Source of the DNA: Spirometra erinaceieuropaei
Taxonomy: Eukaryota; Platyhelminthes; Cestoda; Diphyllobothriidea; Diphyllobothriidae
Reading direction: 5' to 3'
Assembly: GCA_902702965.1 (NCBI GenBank)
Contig: CACRXP010000167.1
Span: forward strand, 1,068,315-1,132,314
Length of the DNA stretch: 64,000 nt
Position numbers and translations under genes: made by a program. Below, one piece after another: positions 12,401 through 21,899 of this stretch; within the stretch, counting starts at the first letter, position 1, and each line of letters opens with the position of its first letter. The notes under the pieces were generated by a model. It did not search any database. It was given only the letters and a program-made list of their open reading frames with translations, and was not told where the DNA came from.

Positions 12401-12431
12401 CGAACAGGCGAGTTCCAGGTAGCAGTTCAGA
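6430..12431. other. Long unannotated stretch
   Basis: About 6 kb with no recognised gene, RNA or repeat family. Open frames are all under 112 codons (the longest is 6505-6840 plus), carry no identifiable motif, and often overlap frames of similar length on the other strand. A short ATATATATAT tract occurs near 6428. The sequence may hold highly decayed elements or intron of an unseen gene, but nothing supports a specific call. Confidence 0.5.
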
Positions 12432-12566
12432 AGATGAAGATGCGATCACTGGAACAAGAAATTTATTTGCATGATGTTGCGGATTCTCACTCGAATCCAT
12501 CATCAGAGACATTCGCAGATAACGGTGATGGTGGCACCACGTGGCTGCCGTAGGACCGTATTCACA
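12432..12566 (-). mobile_element. Penelope-like element terminal fragment
   Basis: The segment shares ordered blocks with 60846-60905: ATGCG.TCACTGGAA.AAGAA.TTTATT followed by a CGGATTC motif. It also shares the hairpin plus CATCA.CAGAGACA block with 23690-23765. These are PLE terminal-repeat-like sequences by my reading. On the minus strand the hairpin (12481-12498) lies next to CTGATGA (12500-12506), but the expected GAAA is GCAA, so a hammerhead core would be damaged. The right side runs into an assembly gap. Confidence 0.6.
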
Positions 12567-12992
12567 NNNNNNNNNNNNNNNNNNNNNNNNNNNNNNNNNN
12601 NNNNNNNNNNNNNNNNNNNNNNNNNNNNNNNNNNNNNNNNNNNNNNNNNNNNNNNNNNNNNNNNNNNNNNNNNNNNNNNNNNNNNNNNNNNNNNNNNNNN
12701 NNNNNNNNNNNNNNNNNNNNNNNNNNNNNNNNNNNNNNNNNNNNNNNNNNNNNNNNNNNNNNNNNNNNNNNNNNNNNNNNNNNNNNNNNNNNNNNNNNNN
12801 NNNNNNNNNNNNNNNNNNNNNNNNNNNNNNNNNNNNNNNNNNNNNNNNNNNNNNNNNNNNNNNNNNNNNNNNNNNNNNNNNNNNNNNNNNNNNNNNNNNN
12901 NNNNNNNNNNNNNNNNNNNNNNNNNNNNNNNNNNNNNNNNNNNNNNNNNNNNNNNNNNNNNNNNNNNNNNNNNNNNNNNNNNNNNNNNNNNN
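12567..12992. other. Assembly gap (Ns)
   Basis: A run of 426 undetermined bases. The left flank is PLE terminal sequence and the right flank is the 3' end of a different (non-LTR) retroelement, so a junction between two elements is hidden here. Open frames drawn across the gap have no meaning. Confidence 0.99.
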
Positions 12993-13229
12993 GGCCTATT
13001 CGGCCACATGCGCATCCACGACGACCTGCGGTAGACAACCGCCGGTTACACCACACATCCACACACTCCCTACCCTCCTCCACCATCACCAACACACATC
13101 AACACTTACCCACCGCATGCACCAACTGCCACCTCCCACGCAAGTGGGAAGTGTGCATCTCGTTTCGGTTCCCACGCGGCTTCGGCTGTACGGGTGATTT
13201 GAATCCGAGACTATCCCGACACTTCAAGT
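12993..13229 (+). mobile_element. 3' end of a non-LTR retroelement
   Basis: Directly after the gap the plus strand reads GLFGHMRIHDDLR followed by a TAG stop at 13032-13034. The FxxxxxLxxHxRxH pattern is the second half of a C2H2 finger. Such a finger at the C-terminus, after a reverse transcriptase, is a recurring feature of cestode and trematode non-LTR elements. The following sequence is C/A-rich with many CAC and CCT repeats, then a small CCCACGCAAGTGGG palindrome near 13135-13148, and looks like the 3' untranslated tail. The reverse transcriptase itself is not visible. The gap or truncation may have removed it. Confidence 0.6.
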
Positions 13230-14115
13230 GTCGTGGATAGGAAGGTTGCTGATTGATGCCCGCTCTCGGTTCACGCAGTTCGTCGCGTTGTGTGTGTGTG
13301 CTGTGTGGAGTGGCGGACTGGTGGGCTGGGAACGGGCTGAAGCAGCCCCTTCCACGGCCCTCTCACGCAAGTGAGAGACACGCCGTTCAACCTCCGTTGT
13401 GTGAAATCCTGGTGTTTGTGTGTGTATGGGGGGCCAGGTCGTGCTGTGGCGCGCGCAGTCACGGTCAGTCAACCGTGGCAGCCACCGCGCCCATCCACCA
13501 CTCCAGTTTGCCGACCGGCTCGGACGGCGGCTGGAGTGTGGGAATGGGAAGGGAGAGTGAGGTCGACGACTCAGCGCACTTTTTCCTCACTATAATCAAT
13601 CTGACGCGCTTGAAGCTATCACGGTGCGCTAAAAGCCGTGGCTTGGAAGGTTGCTAACTGACGGGGTACCTTGGACCTCCTCCTTAACGGGAGGCGGTCT
13701 GAGAGTCAGACTGCAATGGCTCCTTTTTAATGTGGCCTTTATGGCACTCCCACCACAGTGTGGGATCCGAGCCAGCTGTTGGCGGCACGCCTAGGTGCGG
13801 CTTCGGCCGTGCCAGCCTCCAAATCTCTGTTGTGTTGGTTGAAATCCTGGTTATTGTTGTGTGGACCAGGGGGTGTGGTGGAACGCCAAGGTGAGGATCC
13901 GTCCGAGCCATCCACCTGCGGCCTCCCTCGTCTCCGGTCTTCTTGACTCTGTCTTGACACCGGGCTCGGGCGAGGGAGGTGGAGAGAGTGTAGGTAGATG
14001 CAGCGCAAGTCTACTGGCACTATAAACCCCTGCGCAAGTCACCGTCCCTGCTCCAACCTGCTGTGGGGCACACGGTGGACATCATCGAAATCGATGGTCG
14101 AACTGTCAATGTCAG
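13230..14115 (+). repeat. Repeat X, with internal duplication
   Basis: This GC-rich repeat recurs in at least seven other places in the window. Diagnostic blocks, in order, are GGAAGGTTGCT, AATGGCTCCTT, GGGATCCGAGCC, GAAATCCTGGTTATTG, GTGGACCAGGGGGTGTGG, TTGACACCGGG, ACTATAAAC, GCGCAAGTCACCGTCCCTGC and CACACGGTGGACATCATCG. Here the first part is present twice: GGAAGGTTGCT at 13239 and 13646, and AATCCTGG at 13403 and 13843. The last block can be read HTVDII..DGRTV, reminiscent of the end of a Ty3/gypsy integrase, but no extended coding frame supports this. Function and class are unknown. Confidence 0.7.
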
Positions 14116-17060
14116 ACATATTTTACCGTTTGACTACAATTGGCTATACCGCAGCCACCATGTGAGATCATGTAGGCGACTTCCTTCGTATCCAACTAGC
14201 CAAAGTGCGTCTTTGGGTGCATAAACTGAGTGCTTTATACCGTCGCCGGTTTGTCCGTTACTGAAAATTTCTGCTTGCTCAGTTGCTTTTAGAGAATTCG
14301 GACGCATTTTTAATGTAAGGATTGGTTCTCCAAGTGCGCCTGATTGGAACTACATGACTTCTTTTTGCCTCTTGCTGTACCAGGCATAGGCGTATAAAGG
14401 CTTTACGGTGTTCATTCTAAAAAAGGATCAATAGAGCAATTCAATTCACTTTGGTAGCCTTCATTGGCAGAAGAAATATGCCTTTACTTGATTAAGCAGA
14501 CTGACGGCCGCACTCCGTCTGACAGATAGCTCAGTTACTCTAATAAGATAGAAGGCCTTTTAACTTCTTTGATTTGAGGTAAACCGATATGCGTAATCCT
14601 TAAATCTTCCGCTATACGAGAACATCTAAAAATGGAAGACTTGCGCCAACTTCCTCTTCGATTAAGACCCTACCTCTCAGAAGTGGCATTGCTCAGTGTT
14701 TATAGTTGATCATTTATACTGACAGAAATGTGGAGCTGCAATCTACGGTTAACTGGCGGAAAAGCCGTCGTCCCTAGCTACCGCAACGTCAGTTCGGCCT
14801 GAGAGCCAGCGATAGATGACATCAAAGGAGATCCTTTAAGTTGTTCAAATTATTGTTGACCCGAAGAGTAGTTATTTTCCAAACACAGCAGTGACTCTCA
14901 GCTGAATTTGTGGATTTAACGAAACACGCGTAGGCCGAATTTTCAACAGCTTGTCACCAGAGATGGGTAACTACACCTTAAATGCAGTCCTGAAAAGACG
15001 TCCTGTATATTAATTTGTGAATTCAGGCCTCATAAAATACTTTTGAAATAATTTCGAGTCCCGGCTAATTTCTCATACTCTAAGTGGATCATCCTGTGTT
15101 TCGTAACCATGGTCGTTTACCCAAACATTAATAATTGAGGTGGTCATGATTATAGCAATAGTAATCTCATAACTATCAATAATAACGTCTGCAGCAGTAA
15201 TAGGAATAATGGCATTAGTGACGTTCATTATTTGGATTTTGAATGCTGATTTACTAGATTCACTGGATATTCCATTATTACTCGAGTATCACTTCTGTCA
15301 CAACATTGTCATAACTTTTAATTGTCCTTATTTTATAAACGTAACACTTACTTTCTGAATTATAACCCAACTTTATCATGTCAAATCCCATTTTTATGAC
15401 TTGCCTGTTTAAAATATGAAAATACCCACCTTGCTTCGATGCCCGGGATTTTACTAGATTAAATTGAAAGCCAAAATAATTCGTGGGCAGGACACAATAA
15501 ATATGAAATTATTTTGAGGGTAGAAGGAACAACTGGCTCTGACGAGAGAAGAACACAGGTTTTATGGATCAGTGGAGGCTCTCCTCAGGCGCGATAATCC
15601 GAGGAAGAAGAGGAAGTTACCAGGACAAACTTATTATCCGGATGAAGGTTCTGGCAACTTGGTCTGCTGTACGCCAACAGAGGTTGGTTTCAAACGCCGA
15701 CTAAGGTAATCTGTGAATTGACCCCCCCCCTCCGGCATGCCGGGTTCTGGGTCACTATCTCCACCGAAGTAGGGCTGGGAGGACCGTTGTAGGCTTTACA
15801 AGAAAAATCAGGGAGGTCAACCAAAAACAACCCGAGGGCCAGATAGTTGGGCGGGAAGCCAACGAACCGTCGGACAGAGCGGTCAGTCCAAAAGATCAAC
15901 CGCCCTCCTTTTACGTGTTGACGGACCCAATTAGAAGTCTACAGCGCTACCGCACCAGTCAGTTAGCAACGAGAAACGAAGCCAGCAAAGGCACAAAGGG
16001 TGAGGTGTATGAATTGAGGTGACCACGTAAAACTACATTTTGCCCTCTCGAACGCACATGATATCAGACTAGGTAACAAATGGGGGTCGTGGACTTACAA
16101 GGGGTGTAGTATTTGTAAGATTCGGTTAGCACGCAACCACATTCCTCCTATATAATAAATAGCTTACACAATTATCGCCGATGGTCGCACTTGGTGTGAC
16201 ATTTGTTTCGCGCTATTTCAGTCTTTAATTGGTGCGCTTTCGTCTCACATTTTCGTTCGTGGCGGCAATCAACAATTTAGACGCGAATAAGCATGTCAAG
16301 ATATCAATTACGATCATGGATGGTAAATGCGGGAACTGTTCATTATGAGAGACCTCGGTGGAATAGCAGCTACTTCTTAAGAATGCTTCTCTCATGTCAC
16401 CTTATCTGCGACTGTCTCTGACGCCGGTCTTAAACGGGAATCCAAGACGTCAGGCGAATAAATTGTGGTCTAAGCGACCGTATCTTCTTCTTCTTCTCAA
16501 CTAATTGAGGTTTATTTTTTTCCCTGGTATTGTCACTTCGGTCTTTTTACATCATATCTTTTGACGATCACCAGTAGACCCAACTGTTAAGAAAGCAACA
16601 AACTTGGTCCAGCCAATCCTTCTCACGTCTCAGAGGCTCCTCGTTTAGTATGCACTCGCTCACTCTTTAGCCTCACCAGCAGTAAGTTATCTAGAACAAA
16701 ACTGTTATATGTATATACAAGCGTTAATTTGCACGTCCGTTAGGGAAACAAGCAGCGGTTGAAGACATTGGAGCAAAAAAGGGCTTGGCGGTTGGGGGGG
16801 GGGTAAAAGAAGTTGCTGACATATCATGCAAAAATCATCGCTAAGATCTCATCTCTGTCGATTTGGTTGACTATATCACATGTGCAAGGGAGCCTAAGTG
16901 GACTCGGCAAGGATGGGAAGCTGAAAACAGGTTGGGATCAAATTTGTAGGGTTTCGAAAGGGCCTATTTGGCCAGACGTGAGCAAACTCCATACATACTG
17001 AGACCATGTACATATATACACATATATGTACGGGCCCATGTGTCTGTGCACATGCATGAG
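14116..17060. other. Unannotated stretch 3' of the receptor exon
   Basis: AT-rich sequence with no recognised gene or repeat family. Homopolymer tracts occur at 15722-15730 (C9) and 16794-16803 (G10), and a TATATGTATATACA tract near 16708. The frame at 15690-15899 (minus, 69 codons) has no recognisable motif. Confidence 0.5.
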
Positions 17061-17066
17061 TTTATT
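17061..17066 (-). promoter_or_regulatory. Candidate polyadenylation signal AATAAA
   Basis: TTTATT on the plus strand gives AATAAA on the minus strand, about 265 bases downstream of the receptor stop codon. The distance is reasonable for a 3' UTR. The hexamer is common by chance, so this is only a candidate. Confidence 0.35.
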
Positions 17067-17331
17067 ACATCGGTTAGGCGGGAAATGCTTTCAACGAACG
17101 CCTCAGGATGTGAGCAGGGATATAAGAGCTTGGCTGGACGCCTATCAGTTCGCGCTGGGGGATAAACTACTTCTCTATACAGGATCTGAGTATTTCTCAT
17201 GTTAGCGTTGTAATGTGTGCGTTGATGAGCTGCACGCGGTCTGCGGCCTTTTGTATCTTCAAAGTTGGGCCTTTGCCTGACCACTTTACAATGCATTCTG
17301 TGCCCGTCTACACGTCTCCGCAGGCCTCTTC

Positions 17332-18206
17332 TCAAAGGGTGGTCCGTTGGGAGGGTGAGACATTTGAGAGACGGCGTACAGTGGGTGTGAAGTCGTTGGC
17401 CTTTGTCCAGTGAAATTGCTTCGCAGTTCCGATTTCTTTCCTTGTCGCTTCGCCTGGTGATGGCCTAGTTATGGCTGCTGTTGCCGTTGCCGTCGGCATT
17501 TCTCCGACCAGAGGTGCGACTGACGGCTCTTCGGAGTTTGGTCTGGGACCGTTCTCGGTTGCCTTCTTCTGTGTCGGTGAAGATGGCGCTGAAGCGGGTA
17601 CGACCCCATCGATGTCACCGTCGTCCCCGAGACCGTCACCGTAGGTCAATGCAAACACAGGTCGGGAGTTAGGCTGACTGACTGAGGAAATGTCCTCGGT
17701 CGTCCCTACATCACTTTCGGGACTATGCTGCAGAGGCATGCCGAACTCGTAGGTGAAACAGGGTGCGCTCGGCGCAGTCAGGAGTCGGGCGCCCGCCCTA
17801 CCGTCGACAGCACTGTCGGCGGCGGCGGCGGCAGCGGCGACGTCCTCCGAGGGAATAAACTGGAAGTCACTGGCTTCTATGGCGATGCAGATACTAGTGC
17901 GGCCACCTTTGCCGCAGACGGGACTGCTGTCTGTCTGTGCGTGCTGGGAAAGCAGGGTATTCCGGCTAGAGAGGGTTTGGCGCCGTGGACGTTTGAGAGT
18001 ACTACTGCTGGAACCGCGCTGACCGCTGGAGCAGCGCCTGCCCAGACTGGATTTCCGAGAAAGTCCGAACTGGTGCGCGAAACTTTCCGTGCGGATGCGA
18101 TCGTTGATACTGCCACACTGACAACGTAGAATGTAAATGAAGGGGATTCGGAAGTCCCGATTGAATTGTGCATAGATAATGGGGTTGAGAAAGCTGTTCA
18201 TATAGC
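17332..18206 (-). CDS. Terminal exon of a class A, aminergic-like GPCR
   Basis: Probable cell-surface receptor for a biogenic amine. The exon opens after the acceptor TTTTTCCAATTTCAG (AG at 18207-18208) with two bases completing a split codon, then YMNSFLNPIIYAQFNRDFR. This is the end of helix 7 with the NPxxY switch (NPIIY) and the start of amphipathic helix 8. Helix 8 is followed by IPF and RCQC, candidate palmitoylated cysteines. The rest, about 260 residues, is a disordered Ser/Ala/Pro-rich tail with several RK clusters, an alanine run around residues 121-128 counted from the first Met, an RRLSN site that would suit PKA, and C-terminal RTTL (a class I PDZ-ligand pattern). The stop TGA is at 17332-17334. 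The Met at 18199-18201 is internal, not a start. NSFLNPIIYA and FNRDFR resemble aminergic receptors; the exact ligand cannot be told. Exons for helices 1-6 should lie at higher coordinates but were not found. Confidence 0.8.
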
Positions 18207-18711
18207 CTGAAATTGGAAAAATGATAGATATGAAGATACTCAGAAAGTATTCTAGCGTGGAGGGATTTGCGGCTTTCGCTGGAGTATGTAAATAGGTAGG
18301 AGTTTTGATCCTCAGAAAGAGAAATGCCTTCAGAGCATTGCGTAAGCATTATAGCCAGAAAGAGAGCGCAAGAAGCGCAGTCGCTTAAGCTCTCTAGAAA
18401 AATCGCATCACAGCGAAGGTAGAGAGAACTGGTAGGTTTGTGGTTGCCACTGACTCCCGCCAATATTCGGGCGACCCCGATGGAATCATTTCGTAGGTAT
18501 TTTTGACCAATTTGATAGTTTATTTGATCCAGTTGTGAAAACGCCTATGTCGTAGGCCTAGTACTCATCTGGTCGATTCTGAGTTGATTGCTTGGGACAC
18601 CTCTTCTGATCAGTCAGCTTAATGTGTCAGAATTAGTGGATTTTATAAGTTGCAATAGGCTGACCAAGTAACCTGACCCAAATTATACAAACCTCATGGC
18701 CGCCGATGGAC
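18207..18711 (-). other. Presumed intron of the GPCR gene
   Basis: Sequence immediately upstream of the receptor exon on the minus strand ends in a pyrimidine-rich tract and CAG, so it should be intron. Open frames here (for example 18002-18463 minus) overlap the exon in another phase and are not coding. How far the intron extends is unknown; it may contain the repeats at 18712-20815. Confidence 0.6.
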
Positions 18712-18785
18712 CCTTGTAGCTCAAACAGCTAGACCGTTGGCCATATGGAACTCTTGCCACTGTTGTTGTGGGTTTGAATACTACC
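18712..18785 (+). repeat. tRNA-derived SINE-like segment
   Basis: The plus strand shows an A-box-like TAGCTCAAACAGCTAGA and, about 35 bases later, a B-box-like GGGTTTGAATACTACC. The intervening sequence does not fold into a convincing anticodon arm, and the acceptor arms do not pair, so this is not a functional tRNA. It is more likely the Pol III head of a SINE. Confidence 0.45.
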
Positions 18786-19087
18786 GAGATAGCCGAGTTT
18801 TTTTATAACTGGGTCAAAGGTATTGATCACTTCAACTCGAACTTTCATCATTGCACTTAGATTATAAGAATAATAGGAACATTCCCATACGCCGAAGGAC
18901 TCATCTTTGAGGTATGAATGCTACCCGCCAAATATTTATGCGCGGAATCTATGGCTTCTGTCTTAAAACACTGCCGTCCTGGGGGAGGGGGGAGGCCAGT
19001 TTATGCAACTCGAACCCCTCAGCTGAAAAACGGAACAGTCTTAGATCCAGAAATGTCCAAATGCAGTAAACCGTTGGTTGCAAGCCC

Positions 19088-19175
19088 AACCAACACGACT
19101 ATGGGTTAACGGCTCAATGGCAGAACTTTAAACTCAGTGGCTAATAATCTCGGTTTCAATCCCAGACTCCAAAAC
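19088..19175 (+). repeat. Second tRNA-derived SINE-like segment
   Basis: An A-box-like ACGGCTCAATGGCAGAA is followed by a B-box-like CGGTTTCAATCCC. It lies about 370 bp after the similar segment at 18712 and just before an FB element. No cloverleaf is convincing. Confidence 0.45.
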
Positions 19176-19265
19176 CCAATATTGGGTATGGCCAGTTGAG
19201 AACGACTAATAACCAGGAACGGCAATTCCGTTTTTCATTGTCTTTGGCGGCCATCTCCTTCTATA

Positions 19266-20258
19266 TACAGTGAGTGACCTATCTCATGAAATGTTGGCTG
19301 AAATTCTGAAATGCGTTTACGATTAGGAAGGATTACTTGGTCGCGGTTTTAATACTGACTATCTTGCGGCAAACTCTTGTAATATTTCGGACTCGGCAGG
19401 ATGTCGGCTTTTAAATGCACTTCTTTTAAATCTCCTGTAGAAAGCGTGCTTGGTAAACAATGATTACTTAAGTAGCATGCACTTTTCCCATTGATTTTCG
19501 ATGGTCTTGCAAATTTAAATATATTTTATAGAAACCACAAATAAAAATATGCTTTCTTTTAGTCAATCAATAGAGAATCACGTCTTCTTTATATATTATA
19601 CCTAGGGAAGGAGATAATTAGGGTTTAAAAAAGTTTCTAATTATGTGACTTTTTAAGACCGCGAACTGTCAATTCGCATAGCATCGTACCTGGTCGTTTA
19701 CCACTGCTCCTCGTGAAATGTAAAACATGGTCCGCATCCATTGCAAAATTTTATGGACTCTGTATGATATATCTTTAATGGCATAGAAAAGTATGTGAAT
19801 TTCTTTACGCGGAACGCATGCACCTTGCAGACTGAAATTACTCAGCGCTAATGCAACGAATGATCAGGCTCCAAATTATTCGGAAATTGAAACAATTTCT
19901 TAAAACCTAATTATAATTATTTCTTAAAAACAAAATATTAAGAAGACGTGATTCTCTATTGATTGACTAAAAGAAAGGATGTTTTTATTGGTGGTTTCTA
20001 TAAAATATATTTCAATTTGCAAGACCATCGAGAATCAATGGGAAAAGTGCATGCTACTTAAGTAATCATTTTTTAACGAGTACGCTTTCTACAGGCGATT
20101 TAATAGAAGTGCATTTAAAAGCCGACATCCTGCCGAGTCCGAAATGTTATAAGAGTATGCCGCAAGATAGTCAGTATTACAACCGTGACCAAATAATCCT
20201 TCCTAATCGAAAACGCATTTCAGAATTTCAGCCAACATTTCATGAGATAGGTCACTCA

Positions 20259-20263
<5 letters not shown>
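19266..20263. mobile_element. FB inverted-repeat element, subfamily A, best-preserved copy
   Basis: The element starts TACAGTGAGTGACC and ends GGTCACTCACTGTA. Arms of roughly 330 bp are clear reverse complements, with paired landmarks such as TCATGAAATGTTGGC / GCCAACATTTCATGA and AGTAGCATGCACTTTTCCCA against its complement with a few changes. About 350 bp of AT-rich centre lies between them and is shared with the copy at 36651. TA flanks both ends and the terminal CAGT resembles Tc1/mariner. There is no transposase frame, so it is non-autonomous. Confidence 0.88.

Positions 20264-20299
<36 letters not shown>
20262..20299. repeat. TA microsatellite
   Basis: About 38 bases of alternating T and A directly abut the right end of the FB element. 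This fits expansion from, or insertion into, a TA-rich target. Confidence 0.9.
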
Positions 20300-20301
<2 letters not shown>

Positions 20302-20607
20302 GACAGATGGGCATTCACCGACCAGGTTACGGAACACACTCGTTCCGTTGTGCCTTGCAACTCATACTAAAACCCTCACAGGCTGTTGCACGGCGACTGG
20401 TAGTAGAAGTAGATGGGATGATACCGACTAAGACAAAGGAGACCGAAATGGCCATTTCTGGCTTATTGGCCGTTATCAGCCAGTCAGACCAAACCCCAAG
20501 TGTGAATCACTTGACATTCGAACCCGGGATCTTTGTTCGTGGAGTCTGCCAATCTACCATTGAGCCAAGGGCCCGTTGTCCTGTCGGTCGTGATCGGAAA
20601 TATCAGT
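20298..20607 (-). repeat. SINE-like repeat S1 with tRNA-type promoter boxes
   Basis: On the minus strand TGGCTCAATGGTAGA (20553-20567) matches a Pol III A box and GGGTTCGAATG (20515-20525) a B box, spaced as in tRNA-derived SINEs. The body continues through the TCTGGCTTATTGGCC block. A second, partly inverted copy follows at once (20608-20815), and fragments occur at 1925-2040 and 32985-33165. The frame at 20307-20612 is not considered coding. Confidence 0.65.
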
Positions 20608-20815
20608 TATGACAGATGGGCGCACACCAATCGGGTTACGGCACGTGCTCGTTCCGTTGTGTCTTGGGATTCATACTAGAACCTTTGCAGGCTTTCGCAC
20701 AGGAACTTGTAGTGAACGGAATGAGATAGTGCCGGGTTAGAATGTCAAGTGATCCACACTTAAGGTCGGGTAGGACTGATGGACATTTCGGTCTACTATG
20801 TCCTTGTTGGGATAC
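20608..20815. repeat. Rearranged second S1 copy
   Basis: The first part (20608-20705) repeats the start of the upstream unit in the same direction: TTATGACAGATGGGC, then GGTTACGG and CTCGTTCCGTTGTG. From about 20730 the order flips: CCGGGTTAGAATGTCAAGTG is the reverse complement of the promoter region of the first unit. The unit is therefore partly direct and partly inverted relative to its neighbour. Confidence 0.6.
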
Positions 20816-21899
20816 GCTTCAGCTCAATCCTGACATCAAGAGACGGCTGCGACAGCGTCTGCTTCGGCGGGATTCCATCGCATAAATTACAACAGGCGCC
20901 ATCTGAAAGAAAAAAATTGGGGATCGTGTCGATCGATTTCAATTAGGATTAAACTCCAGTCTTTAACAGCACGTTTGAGGACCTGTCTCCACGTTATGAT
21001 CCGTCTCCACGAAGCCTTAGACTACTTCTCGCTCACTACAAGTGGTCACTTTAACGGCCTTCTTTCTGAAGTTGAGTTTGGGTTGGCTGAAGCCTGTAAT
21101 CAGAATAGATACGTGCACTCTAGAGTCAAATGATCGCCTGCTACCGAACTTAGGCATACGACCAGACAGAGTGACCTTTGCTCGAGAGTCAAGTCAGTCT
21201 GAGCTTGAGGTAGGACTGGCTGCCGAGTACGAACAGGTCAGAACAGGTCGCCGGTTATTTAACCAAACATTCTGGACTATGTGGCCACCTTCTCTGGTTG
21301 TGGGCTGAAGTGCCAAGATAAAACGGATCGCCCTGGTCTCTCCTATAACCAGCATAGATTAGAAAATGCCACCTGCGTGAGACTGCTTGGCTCTAGCTCA
21401 CGTTGTAAAAATGGCTGCTCCACTCATTTGACCAACATCCACTTGCGCAATCTACAATTTTGGCTCCCAGAATGAACGGCAGCGTAGTTTTTGCTCTGGA
21501 TCGAAAGTGTACACTGTGAATGTGGTGCCTACTGGTCTGACGCGTAGTTCGCCTTGACAGAGGAACGAACAAGCTATGGGTCAATTTCCACCTGTGGTGT
21601 TGCGGACTTTTATATTATGTTTAATGCTTAAAAACAACTGTTTAGAGAGGATGAACGCAAAAAGTGTTTGAACACTTCCGCAATCAATATAGGTTTTCTC
21701 TCCCATAAAAAGCATAAACAGCACAGCAGGGCTAATTACCTCATCTCACCCACATTCCTGATTGGCTGGCCAAAAAATCCAATTAGTCTTATTACCCGTA
21801 ACGTAACTGGACAAAGTCAGTAGTCGTCGCTAGCAAGAATCGATTTCCTGCTCCATTGGTACAGCCGTCAGTGGTATGAGAAAATAGTAAGATGCCGAA
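20816..21899. other. Unannotated stretch
   Basis: Three short open frames (60-88 codons) occur, none with recognisable features. A 10-base duplication (GAACAGGTCA) lies near 21230-21250. No repeat family match was noticed. Confidence 0.4.

Noticed and set aside
12471..13197. Several open frames of 170-218 codons
   Set aside because: They run through the 426-base block of Ns; only the short GLFGHMRIH end after the gap is meaningful.
18002..18463. 153-codon minus frame overlapping the receptor exon
   Set aside because: It is in a different phase from the helix 7 sequence and continues through the splice acceptor into presumed intron.
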